Below are positions 27,674 to 35,484 of a stretch of DNA of 64,000 nucleotides, piece by piece. Source of the DNA: an uncultured Odoribacter sp. (GTDB lineage: Bacteria; Bacteroidota; Bacteroidia; Bacteroidales; Marinifilaceae); NCBI GenBank assembly GCA_900541415.1, contig UQJP01000002.1, forward strand, positions 113,481 through 177,480. The letters run 5' to 3'. The position numbers and the translations under genes were made by a program. Every line of letters starts with the position of its first letter. Position 1 is the first letter of the stretch. Under the pieces are notes generated by a model. That model worked only from the letters and a program-made list of their open reading frames with translations. It was not told where the DNA came from and did not search any database.

Positions 27674-27718
27674 AATAATTAAGGCTGCCAAATTCGTTTG
27701 GCAGCCTTAATTATTTTT
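27674..27718. terminator. Bidirectional terminator between gldN and manC
   Basis: A perfect 19-bp inverted repeat (27674-27692 with 27697-27715) around the tetraloop TTCG. It has A/T-rich outer arms, so a T-run follows the stem in either direction. It closes the T9SS operon on the plus strand and manC on the minus strand. Confidence 0.93.
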
Positions 27719-27728
27719 GGTGTTTCGA

Positions 27729-28793
27729 TTATTTCTTTAGCCTGAATTGTTTTTCAAACCGTTTGATCTTTCCTTCGTCTTTCCGGTGGCAGATCATCAG
27801 GTAATTGTCTTTTTCTGCAATAATCAGGTCGTTTACCCCCTGAATGATGACACTCTTGCGGGGAGGAACGTTAACAATGCAGTTCGTGGAATCCTGAAGA
27901 ATGACTTTCGGCGAATTCGTTACATTGTTGTTTTCGTCTTTATCGCACAGGGCATGGAAAGCATGCCAGGTTCCTACATCCGACCAGCCGAAATCGCCTT
28001 TCAACACATAGACGTGGGAAGATTTTTCCATAATCCCTACATCGATCGAAATGTTGTGGCATTGACCGTAGACATTTTTTACAAAAGCACTTTCCGAGGG
28101 GGTATTCAATTTGCAGTCTGTGGAAAATAAGGAGTGCAGGTCATACATATAAGTTTTAAATTCAGAGATGATGTCTTGCACTTTCCAGATAAAAATACCC
28201 GCATTCCATAAAAACTCGTCTGAATCGTAGAACATTTGTGCCAGTTCGGCATTGGGTTTTTCGGTGAATGTTTTAACTGCGACTATTTTTTTGTTCTTGT
28301 CTTTGGTTTTCACCTGGATATATCCGTATTCGGTTTCAGCGCGGCTGGGGGCGATTCCTACGGTCAGCAACCCTCCGTTGGTTTCGGTGAAAGCAATGCC
28401 TTCTTTGATATTATTCAGGTATGCCTGATCGTTGGTGATGAAATGGTCTGACGGAATCGTTACCATATACGAGTCGGGGGAAATACCTTTGATTTTGTAA
28501 GCGGCATAAGCGATACAGGTAGCGGTGTTGCGCACATACGGCTCTTTTAAAATGTTGGATTCCGGTATTTCCGGAAGTTCTTTCCGGGTGATTTTTCCAT
28601 ACTCTTCCCCGGTAATGACAAAAATATGATCGTTGGGAAAGATTTGAGAAATTCGTTCGTAGGTTTGGCGTATAAAGCTTTTACCTGTGTGCAGAATATC
28701 GGAAAACTGTTTGGGACAATGCTGGTTACTCACTGGCCAGAAACGGTTTCCGATCCCTCCGGCCATAATAACGCAGTAAGAATTGAGATTCAT
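27729..28793 (-). CDS. manC: Mannose-1-phosphate guanylyltransferase
   Basis: 354 residues, the single-domain GDP-mannose pyrophosphorylase without the phosphomannose isomerase domain. The nucleotide-binding signature AGGIGNRFWPVSNQHCPKQF lies at about 11-30, and FTEKPNAELAQMFYDS and LKGDFGWSDVGTW are typical. It converts mannose-1-phosphate and GTP to GDP-mannose, a precursor for surface glycans and GDP-fucose. It is monocistronic here. Confidence 0.94.
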   Translation of the reverse strand: MNLNSYCVIMAGGIGNRFWPVSNQHCPKQFSDILHTGKSFIRQTYERISQIFPNDHIFVITGEEYGKITRKELPEIPESNILKEPYVRNTATCIAYAAYKIKGISPDSYMVTIPSDHFITNDQAYLNNIKEGIAFTETNGGLLTVGIAPSRAETEYGYIQVKTKDKNKKIVAVKTFTEKPNAELAQMFYDSDEFLWNAGIFIWKVQDIISEFKTYMYDLHSLFSTDCKLNTPSESAFVKNVYGQCHNISIDVGIMEKSSHVYVLKGDFGWSDVGTWHAFHALCDKDENNNVTNSPKVILQDSTNCIVNVPPRKSVIIQGVNDLIIAEKDNYLMICHRKDEGKIKRFEKQFRLKK

Positions 28794-29054
28794 TCGTGTA
28801 TCTTTTTATTTTGAAATAGACTTTTGAAACTTTACAAACAAATAATATACCAAACGAAAGTAGTAATAAATCCGTGAATAATTTATATTTTTACCTTAAA
28901 TTTCCGGGAGGAAATGAATTTGCCGGAGGGGATGGCGGGGCTTTGGGAAGGAAATGTAAGGGAAGTCCGGGGGAAACTATAAATGGAATAAACGTATAAC
29001 AGAAGGGGACGAATGGAGAGAGGTGTTTGAAACTGTTATAACAAAGAGCATGAA
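28794..29054. other. Divergent intergenic region, no recognised element
   Basis: This gap of about 260 bp separates the divergent manC and Mla-like genes and should contain promoters for both. I see A/T-rich sequence at 28830-28900 but no clean TAnnTTTG box with a -33 partner, and no hairpin with a T-run. Confidence 0.3.
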
Positions 29055-29792
29055 ATGAAGTATTTAAATACGTTAGGTGAATATTTGCTGTTTATCCGGC
29101 GAGCTTTTTCAAGACCGGAAAAACCACGGGTTTACCTGAAAGAGCTGATACTGGAATTTGAAAAACTGGGGTTGAATTCGATCATGCTGGTCATGATTAT
29201 TTCTTTCTTCATCGGTGCGGTACTCACTTTGCAAACCGCTTATAACATGCAAAGTCCCCTTTTGCCCCGTTACCTGATCGGGTACCTGACGCGGGAAACG
29301 ATGCTGCTGGAATTTTCCTCCACGATCGTCAGCCTGATTCTCGCGGGAAAGATCGGGAGTAATATTGCTTCTGAAATCGGGAGTATGAAAATCACGGAAC
29401 AGATCGAGGCGCTGGAAACGATGGGGGTAAATTCGGTTTCTTATCTGGTGGGCCCTAAGATATTGGCTTCTTTTGTCATTAACCCGGTTCTTTATATTTT
29501 CAGTGTGTTTATCGGAATCCTGGGAGGGATTATTTCCGGAATCCTAAGCGGGGTGGTGAATTTCGAAGATTTTATTTATGGCCTTCATTTTTCTTTCAAT
29601 CCTTATTATGTGACTTATTCTATTGTCAAAACCCTGTTTTTTGCTTTCATTTTCACATCGATCCCGGCTTTCTACGGTTATAACGTACGGGGCGGGGCAC
29701 GTGAAGTGGGAAAAGCCGGGACGAAAGCCGTGGTGGATAGCAGTATCGCCATACTGTCGGTGAATCTGATATTAACGCAAATCATGTTGTAA
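29055..29792 (+). CDS. mlaE: MlaE-family lipid ABC transporter permease
   Basis: 245 residues with about five membrane helices, and the family signatures GAVLTLQTAYNM, LLEFSSTIVSLILAGKIGSN and IGSMKITEQIEALETMGVNS. MlaE homologues move phospholipids between the membranes together with MlaF and an MCE protein (MlaD). The stop overlaps the ATPase start by one base. No MCE gene is adjacent. Confidence 0.92.
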   Translation: MKYLNTLGEYLLFIRRAFSRPEKPRVYLKELILEFEKLGLNSIMLVMIISFFIGAVLTLQTAYNMQSPLLPRYLIGYLTRETMLLEFSSTIVSLILAGKIGSNIASEIGSMKITEQIEALETMGVNSVSYLVGPKILASFVINPVLYIFSVFIGILGGIISGILSGVVNFEDFIYGLHFSFNPYYVTYSIVKTLFFAFIFTSIPAFYGYNVRGGAREVGKAGTKAVVDSSIAILSVNLILTQIML

Positions 29793-30544
29793 TGATACGG
29801 GTAGAGAATCTCAATAAATCGTTTGACAGCAAGAAAGTCCTTTCGGACATCAATGTGACGTTCGAAGAAGGAAAGGTCAATCTGATCATCGGGAAAAGCG
29901 GCTCCGGCAAGACGGTGCTGTTAAAGTCGCTGATCGGGTTACATCAGATCGACAGCGGAAAAATCTTCTACGGCGACCGGGATATAACACAGATGAACAC
30001 CAAACAGATCAAGATGTTGCGGGAAGAAATCGGAGTGGTGTTTCAGGGAGGGGCATTGTTCGACTCGATGACCGTGATCGAAAATGTGATGTTTCCATTA
30101 AATCTTTTCACCAGCCTGTCTGAAAAGGAGAAAAGGGAAAGGGCGGTTTCGTGCCTGCACCGGGTGGATTTGATGGATGCGGAGGAACTGTATCCTTCGG
30201 AGATCAGCGGGGGAATGAAAAAAAGGGTAGCGATTGCCAGGGCTATCGTACTGGAACCGAAGTTCCTGTTCTGCGACGAGCCTAACTCCGGTTTAGACCC
30301 CCTGACTTCCATTGTGATCGATAATCTGATTTACGAGATTACCCACGAATATAATATGACCACCGTTATCAATACCCATGACATGAATTCGGTGTTCGAG
30401 ATCGGGGAGAAAATTGTTTTTATCCATGAGGGGAAAAAGGAGTGGGAAGGTAACAAAGATCAGATAGCCCATTCGGATAACACTTATTTGAATGATTTTA
30501 TTTTTTCATCTAAACTGTATAAAAAAATCAAGAATAGCTTATGA
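29792..30544 (+). CDS. mlaF: MlaF-family ABC transporter ATPase
   Basis: 250 residues. Walker A IIGKSGSGKTVLLKSL, signature EISGGMKKRVAIARAI (the SGGM variant is typical of MlaF), Walker B FLFCDEPNSGLDP, H-loop NTHDMNS. It energises the MlaE homologue encoded upstream. Translationally coupled on both sides: one base of overlap with mlaE and four bases with the DUF4296 gene. Confidence 0.93.
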   Translation: MIRVENLNKSFDSKKVLSDINVTFEEGKVNLIIGKSGSGKTVLLKSLIGLHQIDSGKIFYGDRDITQMNTKQIKMLREEIGVVFQGGALFDSMTVIENVMFPLNLFTSLSEKEKRERAVSCLHRVDLMDAEELYPSEISGGMKKRVAIARAIVLEPKFLFCDEPNSGLDPLTSIVIDNLIYEITHEYNMTTVINTHDMNSVFEIGEKIVFIHEGKKEWEGNKDQIAHSDNTYLNDFIFSSKLYKKIKNSL

Positions 30545-31329
30545 GAGCAGGAATACTACATATATGTACAGGCTTGTTGGTTTTATTGCTTGTTGGTTTC
30601 ACGGGGTGTTCGCGGAAGAAAGTGCCGTTGGATGAGAAGAAATTTACAGCTTTACTGATCGACCTTCACCGTGCCGACGGAACGTTGTCGGTGGCAAGGG
30701 GATTGAGCGGATTGAATGAGCTGAAGAATTACGCCTATTATAATGACTTGTTTCAAAAGTACGGGATTACCCGGGCGGAATTCGATTCCTGTATGTTTTA
30801 TTATTCGGCAAATACCGAATTGTTTTCCCAAATGTATGATGTGGTGATCGATAGCCTGAACAGGCAGATGACCGCAGTGGACCTGATTCTCCGGGATTTG
30901 AAGTCGAAAGATTCGCTGAATCTTTTCCCTGTGCCCGACACGCTGCTGTTCGACAGTTGCTATACCCACATTGTGGTGGAGATCGACAGTATTTTGCCGG
31001 GGCAGTATAAATTCAGTACCCTGATTCAGTTCGATACGCTGGATAAGGGGAAAAATAACCGGATCACTTCGTTCTTTGTGTCGCGGGACGATCTGGATAC
31101 GTTGAAAATCAGGGATGTGACCGTGATGACAGATACCCTTTTGCATACTTACAGGTGGACACAATATGTGGATTCGGTATATAACCGCCTTGTGATTAAG
31201 TTTGTAGATGCGGATAACCTCGATAAACTGAAGGACAGAAGAGGACGTGCCTGGAAAATGGAATTGTTCAAGCCGTATATACCCCGGGAAACGGAAAAAA
31301 GGCTGAAACAGGCTTTACAACGTAGGTAA
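30541..31329 (+). CDS. DUF4296 lipoprotein
   Basis: 262 residues. Lipoprotein signal ending VGFTGC|SRKK. The N-terminal half is the helical DUF4296 domain (KFTALLIDLHRADGTLS, FQKYGITRAEFDSCMFYYS); the C-terminal half is beta-rich and lacks a named domain. DUF4296 is a common, uncharacterised Bacteroidota family. Four-base overlap with the MlaF homologue suggests an envelope role connected with lipid traffic, which is only context. Confidence 0.82.
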   Translation: MRAGILHICTGLLVLLLVGFTGCSRKKVPLDEKKFTALLIDLHRADGTLSVARGLSGLNELKNYAYYNDLFQKYGITRAEFDSCMFYYSANTELFSQMYDVVIDSLNRQMTAVDLILRDLKSKDSLNLFPVPDTLLFDSCYTHIVVEIDSILPGQYKFSTLIQFDTLDKGKNNRITSFFVSRDDLDTLKIRDVTVMTDTLLHTYRWTQYVDSVYNRLVIKFVDADNLDKLKDRRGRAWKMELFKPYIPRETEKRLKQALQRR

Positions 31330-31664
31330 TGAAACGGAAGATCGCTGCCAATTATATATTTTTACCCGGTTTCCCCTTGGTTAAGAACGGGTATGCGGTG
31401 TGGGAAGACGGGAACGTGACGGATGTGGTGGATACCGGGGGACGGATAAAAGAAATACAAGGATTGGAATTTTACGGGGGGATGCTTGTGCCGGATTTTG
31501 TGGGGCGGCTTACCGCAGGATGGCAGGACGGAGAACGTCTGGTGGCGAAGTTGGGTGAAATCTATTCGGAATTTCCCCCGAAACCTTATCGGTTGGCTAT
31601 TTTGGAGGGGGCGGATTTGAAAGAATTGCGATGGAGGAACGGTGGAAAGGTCAGGGCCCTTTAG
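31329..31664 (+). CDS. Small protein resembling the N-terminal cap of amidohydrolases
   Basis: 111 residues. The first 60 residues (KIAANYIFLPGFPLVKNGYA ... GLEFYGGMLVPDFV) look like the opening beta-sandwich strands of amidohydrolase/cytosine deaminase proteins, where VVPGFVNxHxH normally follows. Here the sequence leaves that pattern after LVPDFV and has no metal-binding His-x-His. Either it is the remnant of a deaminase or a family that kept only the beta module. The start overlaps the DUF4296 stop by one base, so it is probably expressed. Function unknown. Confidence 0.55.
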   Translation: MKRKIAANYIFLPGFPLVKNGYAVWEDGNVTDVVDTGGRIKEIQGLEFYGGMLVPDFVGRLTAGWQDGERLVAKLGEIYSEFPPKPYRLAILEGADLKELRWRNGGKVRAL

Positions 31665-31694
31665 TCCCGAAAAGAGTGTAACAGTTATAAAAAA

Positions 31695-31735
31695 ATTGCG
31701 TGTTAATCCTTGGGATTACACGCAATAATTTTTTG
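31695..31735. terminator. Bidirectional terminator between the Mla-like and PspC operons
   Basis: ATTGCGTGTTAATCC (31695-31709) pairs with GGATTACACGCAAT (31713-31726), a 14-bp stem with one bulged T. A-run before and T-run after make it work in both directions. Confidence 0.88.
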
Positions 31736-31746
31736 TCTGAAAAATA

Positions 31747-33294
31747 TCAGTTTGTTTCGACTAATTTCCCTTTTTGCATGACGTAGGTTTGTGTTGCGGG
31801 AGCATGGTAAAGGAATTTTTTTATGTTTTGGAAAACCGAATGATTGTACACATTGTCCCGGGGTGGGTTATTCAGGGTTAGCCGATAGTTTTCAGGAATC
31901 AGGATTCTGATATACATTCTGTTGCCCCTCCATTGTTTGCTGTTTAGTTTGTAATAATCGTCCAAGCGGAGTGTGTCGTTGCTCCATTCGTATTTCAAGG
32001 GCATGTTTTCGGTGTTTTCTAAGGCCTGTGCCCCTGAAAAGCCCCGGGCCTGCCTGACGATGACCAGTTGCGGATAGTCCTGGTCGGTTTTGCCAAAGGC
32101 GATTCTGGCTTTCAGGTACAGGATGGCACTGTCTGCTTCCTGTTTTTCCGGACAATGCAGGATGTATTGGTCTAACGAACTTCGGAAAATGCTGGTGTAT
32201 TGCAGTTCTGCCGGAGAACTGAAGGTTACGTATAAGGATTTATTTTCTGGTTCGGGAGAAGGCTGCTGTATGGTGGTTTTACTCTGATATTCCTGGGCGT
32301 AATTTCTGGCCTGATAGATCCCGGTGATCAGGCCACTTATGCAGCAGAGAATCCATAAACCTGTAAAAATAAGGAATATACCTTTCCGTCCCTGAAATTT
32401 AAACAGATAACGAATGGAATAATAGGTGATTAAGAAAATAGGTATGGTGATAACGAACAGCAAAATGAGTTTGATCAGCCACATGGGAACCGGGGCCCAG
32501 GCATACCGGAAAAAGGTGTAGTAGTTTTCCGGTGCAAAGTGATAGGAGAAAAAAACGCACCAACACGCCAGTACGATTCCTATAATTCCCGCCAGCATAC
32601 CGACGACCGACAGGCAGGAAAGGAACAATGACATGCCTTTGCCCAAAATTTCTTTACATACGGCGAAGAAAGCGTTTAACTTCTGGTTGATGTAACCGGA
32701 AAGGTCTTTGACTTTGGAATTGGTTTTGACTTTGTTATAGGTGTCCCGGATGTTTTGTTCGATATTCGATACGTTGATCTTTTTGCCTTTCATTTCCAGT
32801 TTCTCTTTGGAAGTGGTGGCCTGGGGAAGGATAATCCATAGGATGATGTAGACGATGATAGAAAAACCGTAGAAAAAACCGCAAATAATGAATAGAAGTC
32901 TTATCCAGGATGGGGAAATGGCGAAATAACCTGCAAATCCGGCTGCTACTCCTCCTAAAATGGCATCGTCCGGATCCCGGTATAATTTCCGGACTCTATC
33001 TTTCTTTGCCGAATGATGTTCCGTGTCTTCGTCGATGATGGCATCCGGTGTTCCCATGATTTCAATCACCTGATCTATATCGGATTGGGAAATGGCTTCT
33101 TTGTGTGATTTTTGCAGAAACTCTTTGAACAATTCGGCGATCCGGCTTTCTATGTCCATCATGATTTCCTTGCCGTCCTCTTCCTCGAAATAATATTTTT
33201 CCAGAGTTTCGATGTAGTTTTGCAACTGGGTATAAGCGTTTTCGTCGATGTAGAAAACCTGGTTATTCAGGTTTATGTTATAAGTCTTTTTCAT
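31747..33294 (-). CDS. PspC-domain membrane protein
   Basis: 515 residues. Cytoplasmic N-terminal region (1-95, with FEEEDGKEIMMDIESRIAEL). A PspC domain follows (about 97-165; KLYRDPDDAILGGVAAGFAG, then a membrane helix ending ILWIILPQA). Further helices lie at about 218-330, with a periplasmic C-terminal domain after them. PspC relatives sense or respond to envelope stress. This long form, in an operon with a PadR regulator, is common in Bacteroidota. It lies 18 bp after the PadR gene. Confidence 0.88.
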   Translation of the reverse strand: MKKTYNINLNNQVFYIDENAYTQLQNYIETLEKYYFEEEDGKEIMMDIESRIAELFKEFLQKSHKEAISQSDIDQVIEIMGTPDAIIDEDTEHHSAKKDRVRKLYRDPDDAILGGVAAGFAGYFAISPSWIRLLFIICGFFYGFSIIVYIILWIILPQATTSKEKLEMKGKKINVSNIEQNIRDTYNKVKTNSKVKDLSGYINQKLNAFFAVCKEILGKGMSLFLSCLSVVGMLAGIIGIVLACWCVFFSYHFAPENYYTFFRYAWAPVPMWLIKLILLFVITIPIFLITYYSIRYLFKFQGRKGIFLIFTGLWILCCISGLITGIYQARNYAQEYQSKTTIQQPSPEPENKSLYVTFSSPAELQYTSIFRSSLDQYILHCPEKQEADSAILYLKARIAFGKTDQDYPQLVIVRQARGFSGAQALENTENMPLKYEWSNDTLRLDDYYKLNSKQWRGNRMYIRILIPENYRLTLNNPPRDNVYNHSVFQNIKKFLYHAPATQTYVMQKGKLVETN

Positions 33295-33312
33295 ATTTTG
33301 GGGGTTACGGGG

Positions 33313-33651
33313 TTAGCGGTTCGTTGTGGTTTGTTTTAGATTTTCGATGGCGGTGGTCAATTCGTTCCAGGAAGTTTCGAGTTCCTGCAAGAAGACTTTG
33401 CCGGTTGCGGTGATGCTGTAATACTTCCTGGGAGGCCCCTGGGTGGATTCTTCCCACCGATAAGAGAGCAATCCCATATTTTTCAGGCGGGTCAGGAGGG
33501 GATAGATCGTACCTTCCACCACTAACATTTTAGACGTCTTCAATTTGTTAATGATGTCCTGAACATAGGAATCCTCCCCGGCAATAATGAGCAAAATGCA
33601 ATATTCAAGTATGCCTTTTCGCATTTGGGCTTGTGTGTTTTCTATATTCAT
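33313..33651 (-). CDS. PadR-family transcriptional regulator
   Basis: 112 residues, a small winged-helix PadR (KGILEYCILLIIAGEDSYVQ; VVEGTIYPLLTRLKNMGLLS; GPPRKYYSITATGKVFL). Such regulators usually repress an adjacent membrane-protein gene, here the PspC protein 18 bp downstream, and their own promoter. A palindrome over the putative -33 box just upstream supports self-control. Confidence 0.93.
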   Translation of the reverse strand: MNIENTQAQMRKGILEYCILLIIAGEDSYVQDIINKLKTSKMLVVEGTIYPLLTRLKNMGLLSYRWEESTQGPPRKYYSITATGKVFLQELETSWNELTTAIENLKQTTTNR

Positions 33652-33676
33652 CGTAATCAGGGTATTATTTTCCTGA

Positions 33677-33716
33677 CAAATCTATGTATAATTATTATAC
33701 TATGCAATACATAGTA
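33677..33716 (-). promoter_or_regulatory. PadR-PspC promoter with overlapping palindromic operator
   Basis: On the minus strand TAGATTTG (33684-33677) fits the -7 consensus and ends 25 bp before the padR ATG. TTGC at 33707-33704, 19 nt upstream, is a plausible -33 box. That TTG lies in the 5-nt centre of the palindrome TACTATG-N5-CATAGTA (33698-33716). A repressor dimer bound there would block the promoter. Confidence 0.6.
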
Positions 33717-33795
33717 CTATTTTTTTAGAAAACGTTTTCGTGAAAATTATCTGTTTAAAAATTTAGGGGATGGGAAGAATGTTAGGATAAAAAAT

Positions 33796-33803
33796 TAACT
33801 TTG
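33796..33803 (+). promoter_or_regulatory. -7 box for gpmI
   Basis: TAACTTTG matches TAnnTTTG, 38 bp upstream of the gpmI ATG. No strong -33 box. Confidence 0.45.
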
Positions 33804-33841
33804 TTGAGTGGTTTTATAAGCATAAATAAAAATAATATAAT

Positions 33842-35362
33842 ATGAAAAAGGTCTTATTAATGATTCTTGACGGGTGGGGTATCGGTAAACCGGATAAAAC
33901 GAATGCCATTTATAGTACTCCTACTCCTTTTATTTCCGGATTGCTGGAAAAATATCCTCATTCCCAATTGCTTACCAGCGGAGAAAATGTAGGTCTTCCC
34001 GATGGTCAGATGGGTAATTCGGAAGTGGGGCATTTGAATATCGGTGCCGGACGGGTGGTGAATCAGGATTTGGTGCGGATTAACAAGGCTTGCCGTGATA
34101 ATTCTATCCTGCAGAATCCGGAAATCGTGAAAGCGTTCACCTATGCCCGTGATAATAAGAAAAAGGTGCATTTCATGGGATTGGTTTCCGACGGTGGGGT
34201 GCATAGCTCGCTGGAACACCTGAAAAAACTGTGTGACGTTTCGAAGGAATTTGGTATCGCTAAAACTTTCGTTCATTGTTTTATGGACGGGCGTGACACC
34301 GACCCGAAAAGCGGATTGGGATTCATCAAAGAATTGAAAGAACACATGGATAAATCGACGGGACGGATTGCTTCCGTGATTGGCCGTTATTATGCGATGG
34401 ACAGGGATAACCGTTGGGAGCGTGTGAGAGAGGCGTATGACCTGCTGGTGAACGGTGTGGGGGAAAAAACGCAGCATGTGGAAGTCAGCATCCAGCAATC
34501 ATACGATGCAGGGGTGACCGACGAATTTATCAAACCGATCGTGCATGTAGGCAGCGATTTGAAACCCGTCGGGGTGATCGAGCCGGGAGATATGGTGATT
34601 TTCTTTAACTACCGGAACGACCGTGCCAAAGAGCTGACGATTGCTTTGACCCAGAAAGATATGCCTGAAAACGGCATGAAGACGATGCCGTTGTATTATT
34701 GCTGTATGACTCCTTATGATGCCACTTTCAAAGGGCTGCACATCCTTTTCGACAAGGAAAATGTAGAAAACACGCTGGGTGAAGTGGTGAGCCGTGCCGG
34801 ATTGAAACAGTTGCGTATAGCAGAAACGGAAAAATATGCGCATGTGACTTTCTTCTTCAACGGAGGACGTGAGGCACAATTCGAGGGAGAAAGCCGTATT
34901 TTAGTACCTTCTCCCAAGGTGGCTACCTATGACTTGCAACCGGAAATGTCGGCTCCGGAAGTGGCAGAAAAACTGGTGGAACAATTGAATGCGAAATCAG
35001 CCGATTTTGTTTGCCTGAACTTTGCCAATGGCGATATGGTGGGACATACCGGAGTGTTTGAAGCTATCCAAAAAGCCGTGACCACGGTGGATACCTGCGT
35101 GGAAAAAGTGGTTACAGCCGCTCAGGCTAACGGTTACGATGTGCTGATCATTGCCGATCATGGGAATGCCGACAATGCTGTCAATGCCGACGGATCGCCC
35201 AATACTGCCCATTCCTTGAATCCTGTTCCCTGTATTTGGGTTACGGATGAAAAAGGAAAAACGCTGAAAAACGGAGTGCTTGCCGATGTTGCTCCGACAC
35301 TTTTACATATTATGGGTGTGGAACAGCCTGCCGATATGACGGGTAAGAACCTGATCCAATAA
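33842..35362 (+). CDS. gpmI: 2,3-bisphosphoglycerate-independent phosphoglycerate mutase
   Basis: 506 residues, alkaline-phosphatase superfamily, dimanganese enzyme of glycolysis that interconverts 3- and 2-phosphoglycerate. First metal-binding Asp in LMILDGWGIG; catalytic Ser in QMGNSEVGHLNIGAGR (about residue 60); inserted phosphotransferase domain with MDGRDTDPKSG and RYYAMDRDNRWER; C-terminal metal ligands in NFANGDMVGHTG and IADHGNADN. Complete length. A terminator follows. Confidence 0.97.
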   Translation: MKKVLLMILDGWGIGKPDKTNAIYSTPTPFISGLLEKYPHSQLLTSGENVGLPDGQMGNSEVGHLNIGAGRVVNQDLVRINKACRDNSILQNPEIVKAFTYARDNKKKVHFMGLVSDGGVHSSLEHLKKLCDVSKEFGIAKTFVHCFMDGRDTDPKSGLGFIKELKEHMDKSTGRIASVIGRYYAMDRDNRWERVREAYDLLVNGVGEKTQHVEVSIQQSYDAGVTDEFIKPIVHVGSDLKPVGVIEPGDMVIFFNYRNDRAKELTIALTQKDMPENGMKTMPLYYCCMTPYDATFKGLHILFDKENVENTLGEVVSRAGLKQLRIAETEKYAHVTFFFNGGREAQFEGESRILVPSPKVATYDLQPEMSAPEVAEKLVEQLNAKSADFVCLNFANGDMVGHTGVFEAIQKAVTTVDTCVEKVVTAAQANGYDVLIIADHGNADNAVNADGSPNTAHSLNPVPCIWVTDEKGKTLKNGVLADVAPTLLHIMGVEQPADMTGKNLIQ

Positions 35363-35394
35363 TTTTCAGACAAAAGAAGTCGTTCTATACCATA

Positions 35395-35435
35395 GAAATG
35401 CCTGGAAAGTGATGCTTTTCGGGCATTTCCTTTTC
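35395..35435 (+). terminator. Terminator after gpmI
   Basis: A 15-bp stem (35395-35409 with 35415-35429, two G-U pairs, five-base loop) is followed by CTTTTCT. The next gene's promoter overlaps its tail. Confidence 0.8.
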
Positions 35436-35461
35436 TGTAAGCCTGCTTATATGTATTTTTG
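35431..35461 (+). promoter_or_regulatory. Promoter of the sulfatase gene
   Basis: TTTT (35431-35434), a 19-nt spacer and TATTTTTG (35454-35461). The -7 box ends on the G of a potential GTG start at 35461, so that GTG cannot be in the mRNA as a start codon and the ATG at 35485 is favoured. Confidence 0.55.
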
Positions 35462-35484
35462 TGGCGGATTTTGAATCAATTGAT

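Noticed and set aside
35461..35484. GTG at 35461 as start of the sulfatase gene
   Set aside because: Its first base is the last base of the -7 box TATTTTTG, so it would not be in the transcript; ATG 35485 fits better.
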